DNA from: an uncultured Fibrobacter sp.
GTDB taxonomy: Bacteria > Fibrobacterota > Fibrobacteria > Fibrobacterales > Fibrobacteraceae
Direction: 5' to 3'
Assembly (NCBI RefSeq): GCF_937877005.1
Contig: NZ_CALEFV010000255.1
Location: 1-29,229, forward strand
Length of the DNA stretch: 29,229 nucleotides
Shown here piece by piece: positions 8,855-17,100 of the stretch. Within the stretch, counting starts at the first letter, position 1. Each line of letters begins with the position of its first letter. The notes under the pieces were generated by a model. That model was given only the letters and a program-made list of their open reading frames with translations. It had not been told where the DNA came from and did not search any database. The translations under genes were made by a program, and so were the position numbers.

Positions 8855-9775
8855 TCAGAAAATATCTACGTTGATGTCCAAACCGTCGGAGAGAATCGTA
8901 CGGACCAGGCTGTCCGCAGACCGGACCGTCTTGACCAAATCGTCATGCAGGGCCCTATCATTAAGCAGGATACCAGCCGTGTTATCCTTAGAATCCAGTT
9001 TCTTCTGAACGTTCACGACCAATTCGTCGAGGTGCTTGGTGACACCTTCCAGTTCCCCGATCAGCTTATCGGCATTGCCCATCAACTTATCCGTATTCGC
9101 AAAAACATTGTCGATCGGCGGACGGACACCTTCAATAAGATCATTAACCTTTACAGTTACCTGATTCAGCCCCTCCAGGCTCTTCTTCAATTGCGGATCT
9201 GTCGTATTGAGCATGGTCATTAGACGATCTTCCAGATTTTCGGCCTTCACGAGCAGAGTCCTAAACCGCTCCTGGAAATCCGGATTCACAATGGTACTGT
9301 TCAAGGCCTGCTTCACCGATTCCAGCAGGACCTTCGTACTGTCACAAACTTCACCCGCAAGGCCAAGGGCCTCGGCAATGCCAGCATCAAACTGGCCCGT
9401 AATCGTATCTCCAGGAGCAAAATACTCCGTCGCATCGCCAAGAATCATGCCAATCTGGCGTTCACCCATGATACCGATATTCTGCACGCGTATTTCCGAA
9501 TCCTTCGGGATCTTCACGTCGGTACGCAAGCGAATCGTCACCACCACGCGGTGTCCAGACAACTCAATCGATTCCACCTTTCCCAGTTTCACTCCGTTGA
9601 CCTTCACGGGGTCATCGAGCACCAGCGTGCTAACCTGCGTAAAGCGCAAATGGAACGTATTAAACTTTTCACGAGGATCTTTCTCGTTCAGGAAGAAAAT
9701 TCCAAAAACAAGAATTATCAGCGCTAGAATTACAACTAGACCGACAGAAAAATAAAGAGCCGAATACTTTTTCAT
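8855..9775 (-). CDS. MCE-domain (MlaD-family) lipid-transport protein
   Basis: A 306-residue protein with one N-terminal membrane anchor (residues about 7-29) and an MCE domain at about 38-120 (VKVNGVKLGKVESIEL, IGIMGERQIGMILG), followed by a long helical, coiled-coil-like region with many Asn/Leu heptads. MlaD-family proteins form hexameric rings that carry phospholipids between inner and outer membranes with an MlaE permease and MlaF ATPase; neither partner is in the window. It is the first gene of a five-gene operon, 8 nt ahead of ptsH. A promoter-like TAGATTGG (one mismatch to TAnnTTTG) ends 7 nt before the ATG. The C-terminal extension makes it closer to the long MlaD-like proteins than to E. 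coli MlaD (183 residues). Confidence 0.87.
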   Translation of the reverse strand: MKKYSALYFSVGLVVILALIILVFGIFFLNEKDPREKFNTFHLRFTQVSTLVLDDPVKVNGVKLGKVESIELSGHRVVVTIRLRTDVKIPKDSEIRVQNIGIMGERQIGMILGDATEYFAPGDTITGQFDAGIAEALGLAGEVCDSTKVLLESVKQALNSTIVNPDFQERFRTLLVKAENLEDRLMTMLNTTDPQLKKSLEGLNQVTVKVNDLIEGVRPPIDNVFANTDKLMGNADKLIGELEGVTKHLDELVVNVQKKLDSKDNTAGILLNDRALHDDLVKTVRSADSLVRTILSDGLDINVDIF

Positions 9776-9782
9776 TTGAGCA

Positions 9783-9790
9783 CCAATCTA
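9783..9790 (-). promoter_or_regulatory. Possible promoter element of the mlaD-ptsHI operon
   Basis: Minus-strand TAGATTGG, one mismatch from TAnnTTTG, ends 7 nt before the mlaD-like ATG and lies just after the trmH terminator, where a new transcript must start. Confidence 0.3.
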
Positions 9791-9807
9791 GCATATTTTC
9801 TGATATT

Positions 9808-9840
9808 GCAAAAGAAAAAAAAGCCCCCGCAGGGGCTTTT
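9808..9840 (-). terminator. Rho-independent terminator of the M16/trmH operon
   Basis: On the minus strand AAAGCCCC and GGGGGCTTT form a strong GC stem around a tiny loop, followed by a run of T residues. It lies 19 nt after the trmH stop codon and separates the three-gene operon from the mlaD-led operon. Confidence 0.85.
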
Positions 9841-9858
9841 AAAGGCTATTTTCGTCCA

Positions 9859-10512
9859 TTATTGCTCAATACGGGTTATCGGACTATTATTCTCGATTCC
9901 ATTCACGTGACGGTCGAGCCAATCCAGAAGCAAAGCGTCCCTTTCTTCCTTCGGAAGCAGGAACTTCTCACGGCCCTGTTTCTGCATATATACGTCGAGA
10001 TAGGTCATGAGCACCCCGCCCGCCACAGAGACATTCATCGACTCGGTAATGCCATACTGAGGCAACTTGAACTCGTAATCGGCATGAGCCAAGGTATCGG
10101 GGTGATTCCCGTGAAATTCGCTTCCCAGGTAAAAAGCTGTCGGCTGGCTCAGATCAAGATCCAGAACGGAATTCGTGGTATTCGTGCTCGCGACCGCAAT
10201 CTTGTATCCCTTCGCGCGGAGTTTTTCCATACAGAGCATCCGCTTCTTGTAAAGATACAGGCTCATCCACTTGTAGGACCCCTTCAGAATGGACTTGTTC
10301 ACGCTATAGGCGTTATCCTCTTCGATAATGTGGACATCCTGCAGACCAAAGACTTCCGCCGTACGTATTACAGCAGAAATATTATGCGGATCGAACAGGT
10401 CCTCGAGCACCATGCAAAAATGCCTCGTGCGACGGTCCACTACAGAAGTAAGCAACTCGCGACGGCGTTCCGTAACGCGCGCCAATAGGGATTCCAAAGA
10501 TTCGTTAGTCAT
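9859..10512 (-). CDS. trmH: tRNA (guanosine-2'-O-)-methyltransferase TrmH-like (SpoU family)
   Basis: A 217-residue SPOUT-class RNA methyltransferase predicted to methylate the 2'-OH of guanosine 18 in tRNA using S-adenosylmethionine. The three SpoU motifs are present: motif 1 around DPHNISAVIRTAEVFG (41-56) with the conserved Asn and Arg, motif 2 FYLGSEFHG (127-135), and motif 3 ESMNVSVAGGVLMTY (157-171), which form the trefoil-knot cofactor site. The N-terminal helix rich in Arg and the TrmH-like basic start (LLARVTERRREL) favour TrmH over the rRNA enzyme RlmB, which carries an extra L30e-like domain missing here. The ATG overlaps the stop of the upstream gene (ATGA), so it is the last gene of an operon with an M16-like lipoprotein. 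Confidence 0.9.
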   Translation of the reverse strand: MTNESLESLLARVTERRRELLTSVVDRRTRHFCMVLEDLFDPHNISAVIRTAEVFGLQDVHIIEEDNAYSVNKSILKGSYKWMSLYLYKKRMLCMEKLRAKGYKIAVASTNTTNSVLDLDLSQPTAFYLGSEFHGNHPDTLAHADYEFKLPQYGITESMNVSVAGGVLMTYLDVYMQKQGREKFLLPKEERDALLLDWLDRHVNGIENNSPITRIEQ

Positions 10513-11558
10513 TTCTGTTCCTTGATCGGCTGAGTATCGTTAACCTTGATCGGTACGGCATTCAGGTCCTTTTTGCGCTGTTCAAGACGTGCACGCTGCA
10601 GCTTTTCAAAATCGCCGAGCTTCCAGGGAGCCCCATTCACTACCGATTCAAAATCCAGAACATATTGAATATTCTCGGTCGACTTGAGCGCTGCACTCTT
10701 GAGCATTGGTTCCTTGTTTCCTCCAAAATACATGCCCGCGGCCCTCTTGATGTCATCGACGATATGCTCGATCTTGGAATTGACCACGCTCCTAAACACC
10801 TTCATTTGCATAATGGAGTTGAGCATCGAATTACCGGGAAAAACGATTGCCGTTAACTTATACTTAATATGACCATTCGGAAGCTGGTCCATGTCCAAAT
10901 AGGCAACAGCGGTCCCGTGCAGCGACCACCGCAACACTTTGGCATGACCGTAGCCAAAGAACAAGTTTCTCATGCCAAGCCTCTGTCCTGCACTATCCTG
11001 TAACGCCCAGTAAAATTCACCGGACAGGCTGCGACCATTGCTTCCATTAAAAAAGCGTCTGTTCGGGTGCGCATACTCCAACGTGTAGCTTTCATCGAGA
11101 TATGCATTTATGAGCTGCGCCGTAAACGGCATGTTGTCGAACAAGTAGCTGATGACATGTTCATTCAACGGCAGCGTACCCTTGTACTCGTAGATAACGC
11201 GATACTGGCGCCCCAGTCTCGCATAAATTTCAGGAACCATCTGGGACTTGGGGTCAGGAGCATATCCGCGAGCGGCAATTTCCTTGTACGGTGCGCAAAA
11301 TTCATCGTTGTACCTGACCTTGGCCCAAGGTTTCTTGTCTTCCTCAGAACAGCCCTCGTAATCCACATTCATGCAGATTTTAAGACCGGAGCAGAGAGAT
11401 CTCAAGTCGTCGTCATTTCCCAGTTTCTTGCGAAGATTGTCGCGCTTACGAACCGACGCTGCAGAATCGGCCGTGGAAACCGGTTCAGCAGCAACACTGA
11501 TTGCCGCAGCAAACACTACCGCAAGCAGGATTACCATATGTCGAGTAATCAAGCGCAC
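10509..11558 (-). CDS. Exported protein of unknown family
   Basis: I do not recognise this 349-residue protein. It has an N-terminal signal peptide (hydrophobic residues about 8-23, likely cleavage near VAA). The mature part starts with a charged helical stretch, then a cysteine-containing segment (LCSGLKICMNVDYEGC and a fourth Cys in EFCAPY), which suggests disulfides in the periplasm. The middle is rich in aromatic beta-strand-like sequence (FFNGSNGR, YWALQDSAG, LFFGYGHAKVLRWSLHG) and the end is basic and helical. The start is GTG at 11558, whose G is shared with the TAG stop of the M16-like gene, with AGGAAA just upstream; an ATG at 11537 is an alternative. Position between an M16-like lipoprotein and trmH suggests an envelope role. 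Confidence 0.8.
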   Translation of the reverse strand: MRLITRHMVILLAVVFAAAISVAAEPVSTADSAASVRKRDNLRKKLGNDDDLRSLCSGLKICMNVDYEGCSEEDKKPWAKVRYNDEFCAPYKEIAARGYAPDPKSQMVPEIYARLGRQYRVIYEYKGTLPLNEHVISYLFDNMPFTAQLINAYLDESYTLEYAHPNRRFFNGSNGRSLSGEFYWALQDSAGQRLGMRNLFFGYGHAKVLRWSLHGTAVAYLDMDQLPNGHIKYKLTAIVFPGNSMLNSIMQMKVFRSVVNSKIEHIVDDIKRAAGMYFGGNKEPMLKSAALKSTENIQYVLDFESVVNGAPWKLGDFEKLQRARLEQRKKDLNAVPIKVNDTQPIKEQK

Positions 11559-13138
11559 TATTTCCTAAACTCCAGGCTGTCGAGCGGAACAACCGTAAAC
11601 GGTTTCACCGCATCGAGTTTTGAAACTGGGGCCACAATCGACACGGTCATTTTGTCCATGTCAAAATACTTCTTCACCATTTCCTTGACCTGTTCGGCCG
11701 TCACGGCATTGATTTCCTTGACATAGTCAAGATAATGGTCATAAGACTTGCCAACCAGTTCGCCTCTCGCAAAAATATCGGCCGTCGAGGCAGGGCTGTC
11801 AAAAAGGCTCGGCAAGCTTTCTATCAAGGATTTCTTCGCCTGGACCAGTTCCTCTTCCGTAGGTCCCTGTTCCGCAAACTCCTTGACGACTTCACGTATC
11901 AGCTTCAATGCGAAATCCACCGATTCCACCTTCGTCTGTAGCGCAATCGTCACCATGGCCGTATCCCGGTAATCGTTGCCCACCGAACTGTACACACTGT
12001 AAGCGAGTCCCTCGTCACTGCGAACGCGGTTCATCAGGCGGCTCGTAAAGCTACCTCCGCCCAAGATAAAGTTCGCGACGGCAGCCGGATAATAATCCGC
12101 GTGCGGCCTGCGCACAAAGGGCTGGTTCATCGAAATGTTGGCCTGCGTAATGTCCTTGTCCACGACATAAATGCCCGGCTTGCGCAAGAACTCGAGCGGT
12201 TTCACTTCCGTAGAAACTACAGGAGCCTGCTTCTTGGGGGCAGGAACCTTTTTCAGGGAGGCCTTCCAGGATTCAAAGAACTCCTTGAGCATCACGACGG
12301 AAGAGTCCTTGTCGACATCTCCCGAAAGAGCGAACACGATGCGATCCGAGGAATAAATCCCCTGTGACAAGCGCTTGATGTCGGCTGAAGACACCTTCTT
12401 GTATTCCGCCGCATTGGCATCCCAAAGTCTCGGCCCCGGAACATAGTTCACCTTATAGCGGAGAGCTGAAAGGACCTTGGCAGGCGTATCGTAACGGCGG
12501 TCGTAAGCCGTCAAGAAATTCGCACGCATGATCTCGAGCTGTTCCTTGTCGAAAGTCGGAGCGGTCAGAACCTGCTTTGTCAACTGCAGCATACCAGGAA
12601 AATCCTTGGACAGGCAATCGATATCAAACATCGACGTAAAGACACCGACCGAGGTCTTCATTCCCGCACTGATAAATTCGAGCGAGTCGTCAAGAGCGCG
12701 AGCGGCTAAGCCTCCTCCTCCACCGCGACGCAGCATGCTCCCCACCATGGAATTCGCAGCTTCGTCCTTGAGGGCGAGCGGAACACGCGGTTCCTCAAAA
12801 TAAACCGTAAAATTGACAAGCGGAAGGCTACGGTCACTTACGATGTAACCCGTGATGCCCGGAGCCACTTCGACACGATAATCCTTCGGATACGGCGCAA
12901 CATAGTGGAACTCGGGAAACTGAATATCCCTATAGCTCGCCGGCAGGGCGTCCTTCTTTTCTACAGAATCATCTTTGACAGCCTCCGATGGCGTAGGCGC
13001 CTCGGTGGCTACGGTCTTTTCCGGTTCCGCAGCAGGTTCCGTTTGGGGCTCAGGAGCTCCTGAGCAGGCCCAAAGAACAGCCACTCCCGCGACAGCCGCT
13101 AAGCACAGCGGCAAAAATGTGGATCGGTTCCTATTCAT
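11558..13138 (-). CDS. M16 (insulinase) family lipoprotein lacking the zinc motif
   Basis: A 526-residue outer-envelope lipoprotein: signal peptide with Cys25 (VLWAC), a Pro/Glu/Thr-rich linker to about residue 65, then two M16 domains. The first domain follows the fold pattern (GITGYIV, LPLVNFTVYFEE) but where active M16 peptidases have HxxEH this one has ALKDEAANSMVGSML (122-136), without either His. The second domain keeps the Arg/Tyr substrate-binding pattern (LGGGSFTSRLMNRVRSDEGLAYSVYSS, about 359-385). This is the signature of the non-catalytic subunit of two-subunit M16B enzymes, so it probably works with a separate catalytic partner or as a chaperone-like binder. It leads a three-gene operon with the next gene overlapping its stop codon. 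AGGGG directly abuts the ATG. Confidence 0.88.
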   Translation of the reverse strand: MNRNRSTFLPLCLAAVAGVAVLWACSGAPEPQTEPAAEPEKTVATEAPTPSEAVKDDSVEKKDALPASYRDIQFPEFHYVAPYPKDYRVEVAPGITGYIVSDRSLPLVNFTVYFEEPRVPLALKDEAANSMVGSMLRRGGGGGLAARALDDSLEFISAGMKTSVGVFTSMFDIDCLSKDFPGMLQLTKQVLTAPTFDKEQLEIMRANFLTAYDRRYDTPAKVLSALRYKVNYVPGPRLWDANAAEYKKVSSADIKRLSQGIYSSDRIVFALSGDVDKDSSVVMLKEFFESWKASLKKVPAPKKQAPVVSTEVKPLEFLRKPGIYVVDKDITQANISMNQPFVRRPHADYYPAAVANFILGGGSFTSRLMNRVRSDEGLAYSVYSSVGNDYRDTAMVTIALQTKVESVDFALKLIREVVKEFAEQGPTEEELVQAKKSLIESLPSLFDSPASTADIFARGELVGKSYDHYLDYVKEINAVTAEQVKEMVKKYFDMDKMTVSIVAPVSKLDAVKPFTVVPLDSLEFRK

Positions 13139-13178
13139 CCCCTGTTAAGATAGAAATTTTTCCATGTTCTATTTTAAC

Positions 13179-13186
13179 TACCTTTG
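13179..13186 (+). promoter_or_regulatory. TAnnTTTG promoter element of gluQ
   Basis: TACCTTTG matches the Bacteroidetes -7 consensus exactly and ends 5 nt before the gluQ ATG. It sits in the 53-bp gap shared with the divergent M16-like gene. No Shine-Dalgarno sequence precedes the start, which fits a leaderless transcript. Confidence 0.5.
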
Positions 13187-13191
13187 TGTAC

Positions 13192-14088
13192 ATGTCAGGC
13201 ATTATCCGTTTTGCACCGAGTCCCACGGGGTATCTTCACGAAGGCCACCTGCTTTCTGCACTATATGTCTGGGCCGCAGCAAAAAAATGGGACCTGAAGA
13301 TACATTTGCGAATCGAGGACCACGACCAGGGACGTTCCCGCACGGAATATATCGATAGCATCCGGGAAGATCTCGCCCGATTCGGATTCAGCTACGATTC
13401 CGAAAGCATCCAGAGCTCCCGTACCGAAATATACCAGGAAATCCTCGACAAGCTCATCCAAAAAGGACTCGTCTATCCCTGCACCTGTAGCCGCAAGCAA
13501 CTTCTAGCAGAAAATCCGCATAGTGCTACGGGAGAGGTCATCTATCAGGGAAAATGCAGAAACAGGCTTCTCCCCTGCAACGAAGCGCACAGCCTTCGCA
13601 TCAAAATTCCAGACAAAGTAATTCACTGGTACGACGAACATCTCGGAAACTTTGACGAGAACCCGAAACAACAATGCGGTGATTTTCCCATCCGGGACCG
13701 CGATGGCTACTGGACCTACCAATTCGCAGTCTGTATCGACGATCTCACCCAGGGCATCACCCACATTGTCCGCGGCGAAGACATCCTCAGTTCCACGGCA
13801 AGACAGATTGCGCTATCCCAATTGATCGCCCAGGCCTGTGCAGGCGAGACCTCTTTTCCCGTCCCTGTATATGCGCGCCCCCTGTACCTACATCACCCTC
13901 TTATTGTCGATGCTTCCGGCAAGAAACTTTCAAAACGGGAACACGCTCATAGCCTCCGGCAAGATCTTGAACTGGGTATTTCTCCCGAGCAGATCATAGG
14001 GAGAACCCTCCATAAGGCCGGATTCCTGTCCCATAGCGGCTCCTCCACCCTAGCCGAGGCCCTTTCCCTTATCGCAAGTACGCTCTAA
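13192..14088 (+). CDS. gluQ: Glutamyl-Q tRNA(Asp) synthetase
   Basis: A 298-residue paralogue of the glutamyl-tRNA synthetase catalytic core that activates glutamate and attaches it to the queuosine base of tRNA-Asp. The HIGH-type motif is HEGH (16-19) after FAPSPTGYL, and the KMSKS-type motif is KLSKR (245-249). Family zinc ligands are visible: Cys97, Cys99, Tyr118 and Cys122, with the same CxC...YxxxC layout as E. coli YadB. The length and the absence of an anticodon-binding domain separate it from GltX. I chose ATG 13192 because homology begins at once (SGIIRFAPSPTG); upstream in-frame codons run into the divergent gene's promoter and look non-coding. A TACCTTTG promoter element ends 5 nt upstream. 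Confidence 0.95.
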   Translation: MSGIIRFAPSPTGYLHEGHLLSALYVWAAAKKWDLKIHLRIEDHDQGRSRTEYIDSIREDLARFGFSYDSESIQSSRTEIYQEILDKLIQKGLVYPCTCSRKQLLAENPHSATGEVIYQGKCRNRLLPCNEAHSLRIKIPDKVIHWYDEHLGNFDENPKQQCGDFPIRDRDGYWTYQFAVCIDDLTQGITHIVRGEDILSSTARQIALSQLIAQACAGETSFPVPVYARPLYLHHPLIVDASGKKLSKREHAHSLRQDLELGISPEQIIGRTLHKAGFLSHSGSSTLAEALSLIASTL

Positions 14089-14135
14089 TCGACTCTCCCG
14101 CAAATAAACAGGCTTCGAGTACCCCCGAAAAAAAT

Positions 14136-14143
14136 TATATTCG
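14136..14143 (+). promoter_or_regulatory. Possible promoter element of the helicase-like gene
   Basis: TATATTCG differs by one base from TAnnTTTG and ends 4 nt before the ATG at 14148, the same spacing as in azlC, the SPOR gene and the NAT-like gene. Confidence 0.35.
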
Positions 14144-14147
14144 TGGC

Positions 14148-17100
14148 ATGTCGACTCCATCTGCCATTGTCGCCCAAATCCGGCAAGAAGCGGCCCTTTT
14201 CGATTCCAAGGACCGACTACTCAATTTTACGGTCAAGAACGACTTCCAGTCTCCCCTGATCATGGAAGCTGGCGATCTTTTCTACGAAAAATGGCACCAG
14301 AGCGGAGCTCCCCTTTCCCTAGAGACCTTCTTTAACGAGTCACCGAACTTTACCGCCCAGCAGAAAATCAAGGCGATCGATTCCATTACCGCGACGCTCC
14401 GACAGAAGAACGAAGATTTTCACTATTCCGACCTCTACCTTATCGTAGGCTTTCTGAAATGGGACGGAAATGCGCTCGCGCCGAGCCTTTTGATTCCTCT
14501 AGACTTCGACATATCGAAAGGAACTCTTTCGCTATCGAACAGGCTACCGATAGAAAACGTTATCCTACGCGAAAGGCTCAAGGATACGGTCCATCTTCCC
14601 AAGGCCGAAGATGCCATCGTAAACGGCTCGTTCAGCCTGCTCATGTACTTTTCACTTTTTGAAAAAGCTATCGCAGCCGAACGCAACTGGAAATTCACTC
14701 GTCACGGGCTTTGCCTCGGATTCTTCGATACCGAAAACCTACTCCTGAAAAAACGCATGGAGCAGGGGTATTCCGACAAGCAGATCGACAACCACCCTGT
14801 GCTCTCCCTGCTTTTACGTGAAGAAGGATTCCAGATTCAGGAATCGCTGTTTGAAAACGCGGATTTCAATCAGGTTTTCTGTCCCGCCGACCACCACTTC
14901 CTATATCCGACGGATTCGCATACCAACAAGGTCACCGTAGATGCGGAAAACGAAAATGCCAGTGCTTACGCCATCCAGGCTCTGCCCGGCACCGACAAGA
15001 TGAAGGTTGTGGCCAACATTGTCGCAGATTCCATCGCGAACCAGAAAAACGTTCTTGTCGTTTATCGTAGAGCAGTCACAGAGTCTTCCTTCCAGGATTC
15101 ATGGAACCCCCCGTTCCGGACATTCCCTAAAGTGGACCATGCCGCTCTAGAACAGACTCTCAGAACATCTCGCAAAGAAATTCTCGATTACTACGATTCC
15201 ATCAACAAGCCCATCGCTCCATCCGGAGTCATGCTTGCCGAGGCACTGACGGAATTCGCCCTGGTTAAAACGGGAAAGCAAAAATTTCCAGACACCATAT
15301 TTCAGGGGCTGTTAAATCTTGACTACAGCAATTACAAGGAACTCAAGGAAGACCTTTTCCAGGTCTGTTCGCTCTACTTTGATCAGGGAGGCATAGACGC
15401 CCGCAAGGCTTTCCTCGGCGTCAAAGTTCCCAGTCTCGGCAAGGAACAGCAGGACAAACTTTCAAAAGAGCTGAACAACGCAGCGAATATCGCCAAGAGC
15501 CTAGACGACATCATCGCGAGGATGACTTCCGCAGGGCTATTCCCCACCGGGATCTTCCTTTCCAGTCTAGTCGACATTCTGGAACTGATGCGCGACTACT
15601 TTGACGAAAACACGCCAGTCTTCGAAGACTGGCAACTCCGGAATAACAACTGGGAAACTTACAAGTCCTCGCTGATTGAACTACCTGAAGCAGGAGACAA
15701 GTGGGTCCGTTACCGCCGGCAGACATCGGACATCTATACCGACAATGCCGTCAACGAAGCCATCCAGGGCGCTCGCGACGATTTTGCCGAATGCCAGAGT
15801 ACCAAGCTCAAGGGACTTTCGGACCGCTACCGCTCGTCGCGTCGCAAACTGCTGTCCGTGCTGCGCAACCCAAAGGAAGTCGATTCCGATGCCAAGCTGC
15901 TCGACCTTATCGACACTCTGCTCGAACTGCAGGACAACAAGAAGGCCTATACCGAAAGCGCCATTCTCGGCAACATGCTTCTCGGAAAGGATTGGCTCTA
16001 CGAAAAATCCAACTGGATCGAACTCAACAAGAAAATCCAGTTCATCTACAACTTCCGAGATACGCACAAGAAGGATCCCAAGCAGGACCTATTGCTTCAG
16101 ATTCTCGAGCAGTGGCACCTGTTCAAGGACATTCAGCCAGAAATACGCCACCTCTGCAATTCCGTAAACGACCTTCTGCAGGCCATTAGACAAATTAACA
16201 AGGACATGGCGCTCGAGACTCCTCTGGAAAGCCTAAGCATCGAAAAGTGGCTCGACCGGATCAAGCTCTGGAGCGAAAACTGGAAGCGCCTGGACATTCA
16301 CTTGCAGCTGACCTCGCTATTCAACAAGATGCAGAAATACAACTGTCCCAATCTGTTGAACTATGTCGAAGATACAGACAATGTCCAGCGCGATATCGAA
16401 GGCGCCGTCGCCCACTACTGGGCCGGAGCTCAAATCCACCTGGCGACAAAGAACAATCCGGCCCTGTTCTCCATCACTCCCAAGGTCAAGTCGCAAAAGA
16501 GCAAAGAATACCAGAAGACCCTGGATGCATTCAGTTCGGCCAACTTCCGGGAACTGCACGACACCATTGAACAGTACCCAGAAAAGCTCACTATTTGCCA
16601 CATCAACGATTCCTTCCGGGTTTCCGAGAATTGCTCATTTGACCTCTGCATCATGCTCGATGCCGACAGCATTTCCATGGCTGCGGCAATCCCCAGCATC
16701 TATGCGGCAAAAAGGGCCATTTTCGTTGGCAATCCACAAAACCCCGCCATCGAGCGCCAGATTTACGACGCCTACACGCCAACAGCTATCTCGCACACGG
16801 TGTTTTTCCAGGAAAGCATCCTGAACGCAGCCTTGCGGCAGGGCGTTCCCACGCGCGAGCTCTGGTTCTCGACGCAATACGCAGACTGTTCTCTAGTCGC
16901 ATTTGCAAACAACCGAATCTACAATCACGGCATCAAGCAACTTCCGGTGCCAAGCAGGGCCCCCTTCAAGGGCATCAAGCTCAAGGTCGTTTCGGACAAG
17001 GTTCTCGCCATCGCCAAGGCCGCAATCGCCCATGCAGAAAAGCAACCTGGCAAGACACTCGGAATCGTGGCATTCCACCATTCCACCTGCCTCGAAATAG

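Noticed and set aside
11558..13138. Active zinc metallopeptidase
   Set aside because: Neither HxxEH nor the inverted HxxEH form is present in the first domain.
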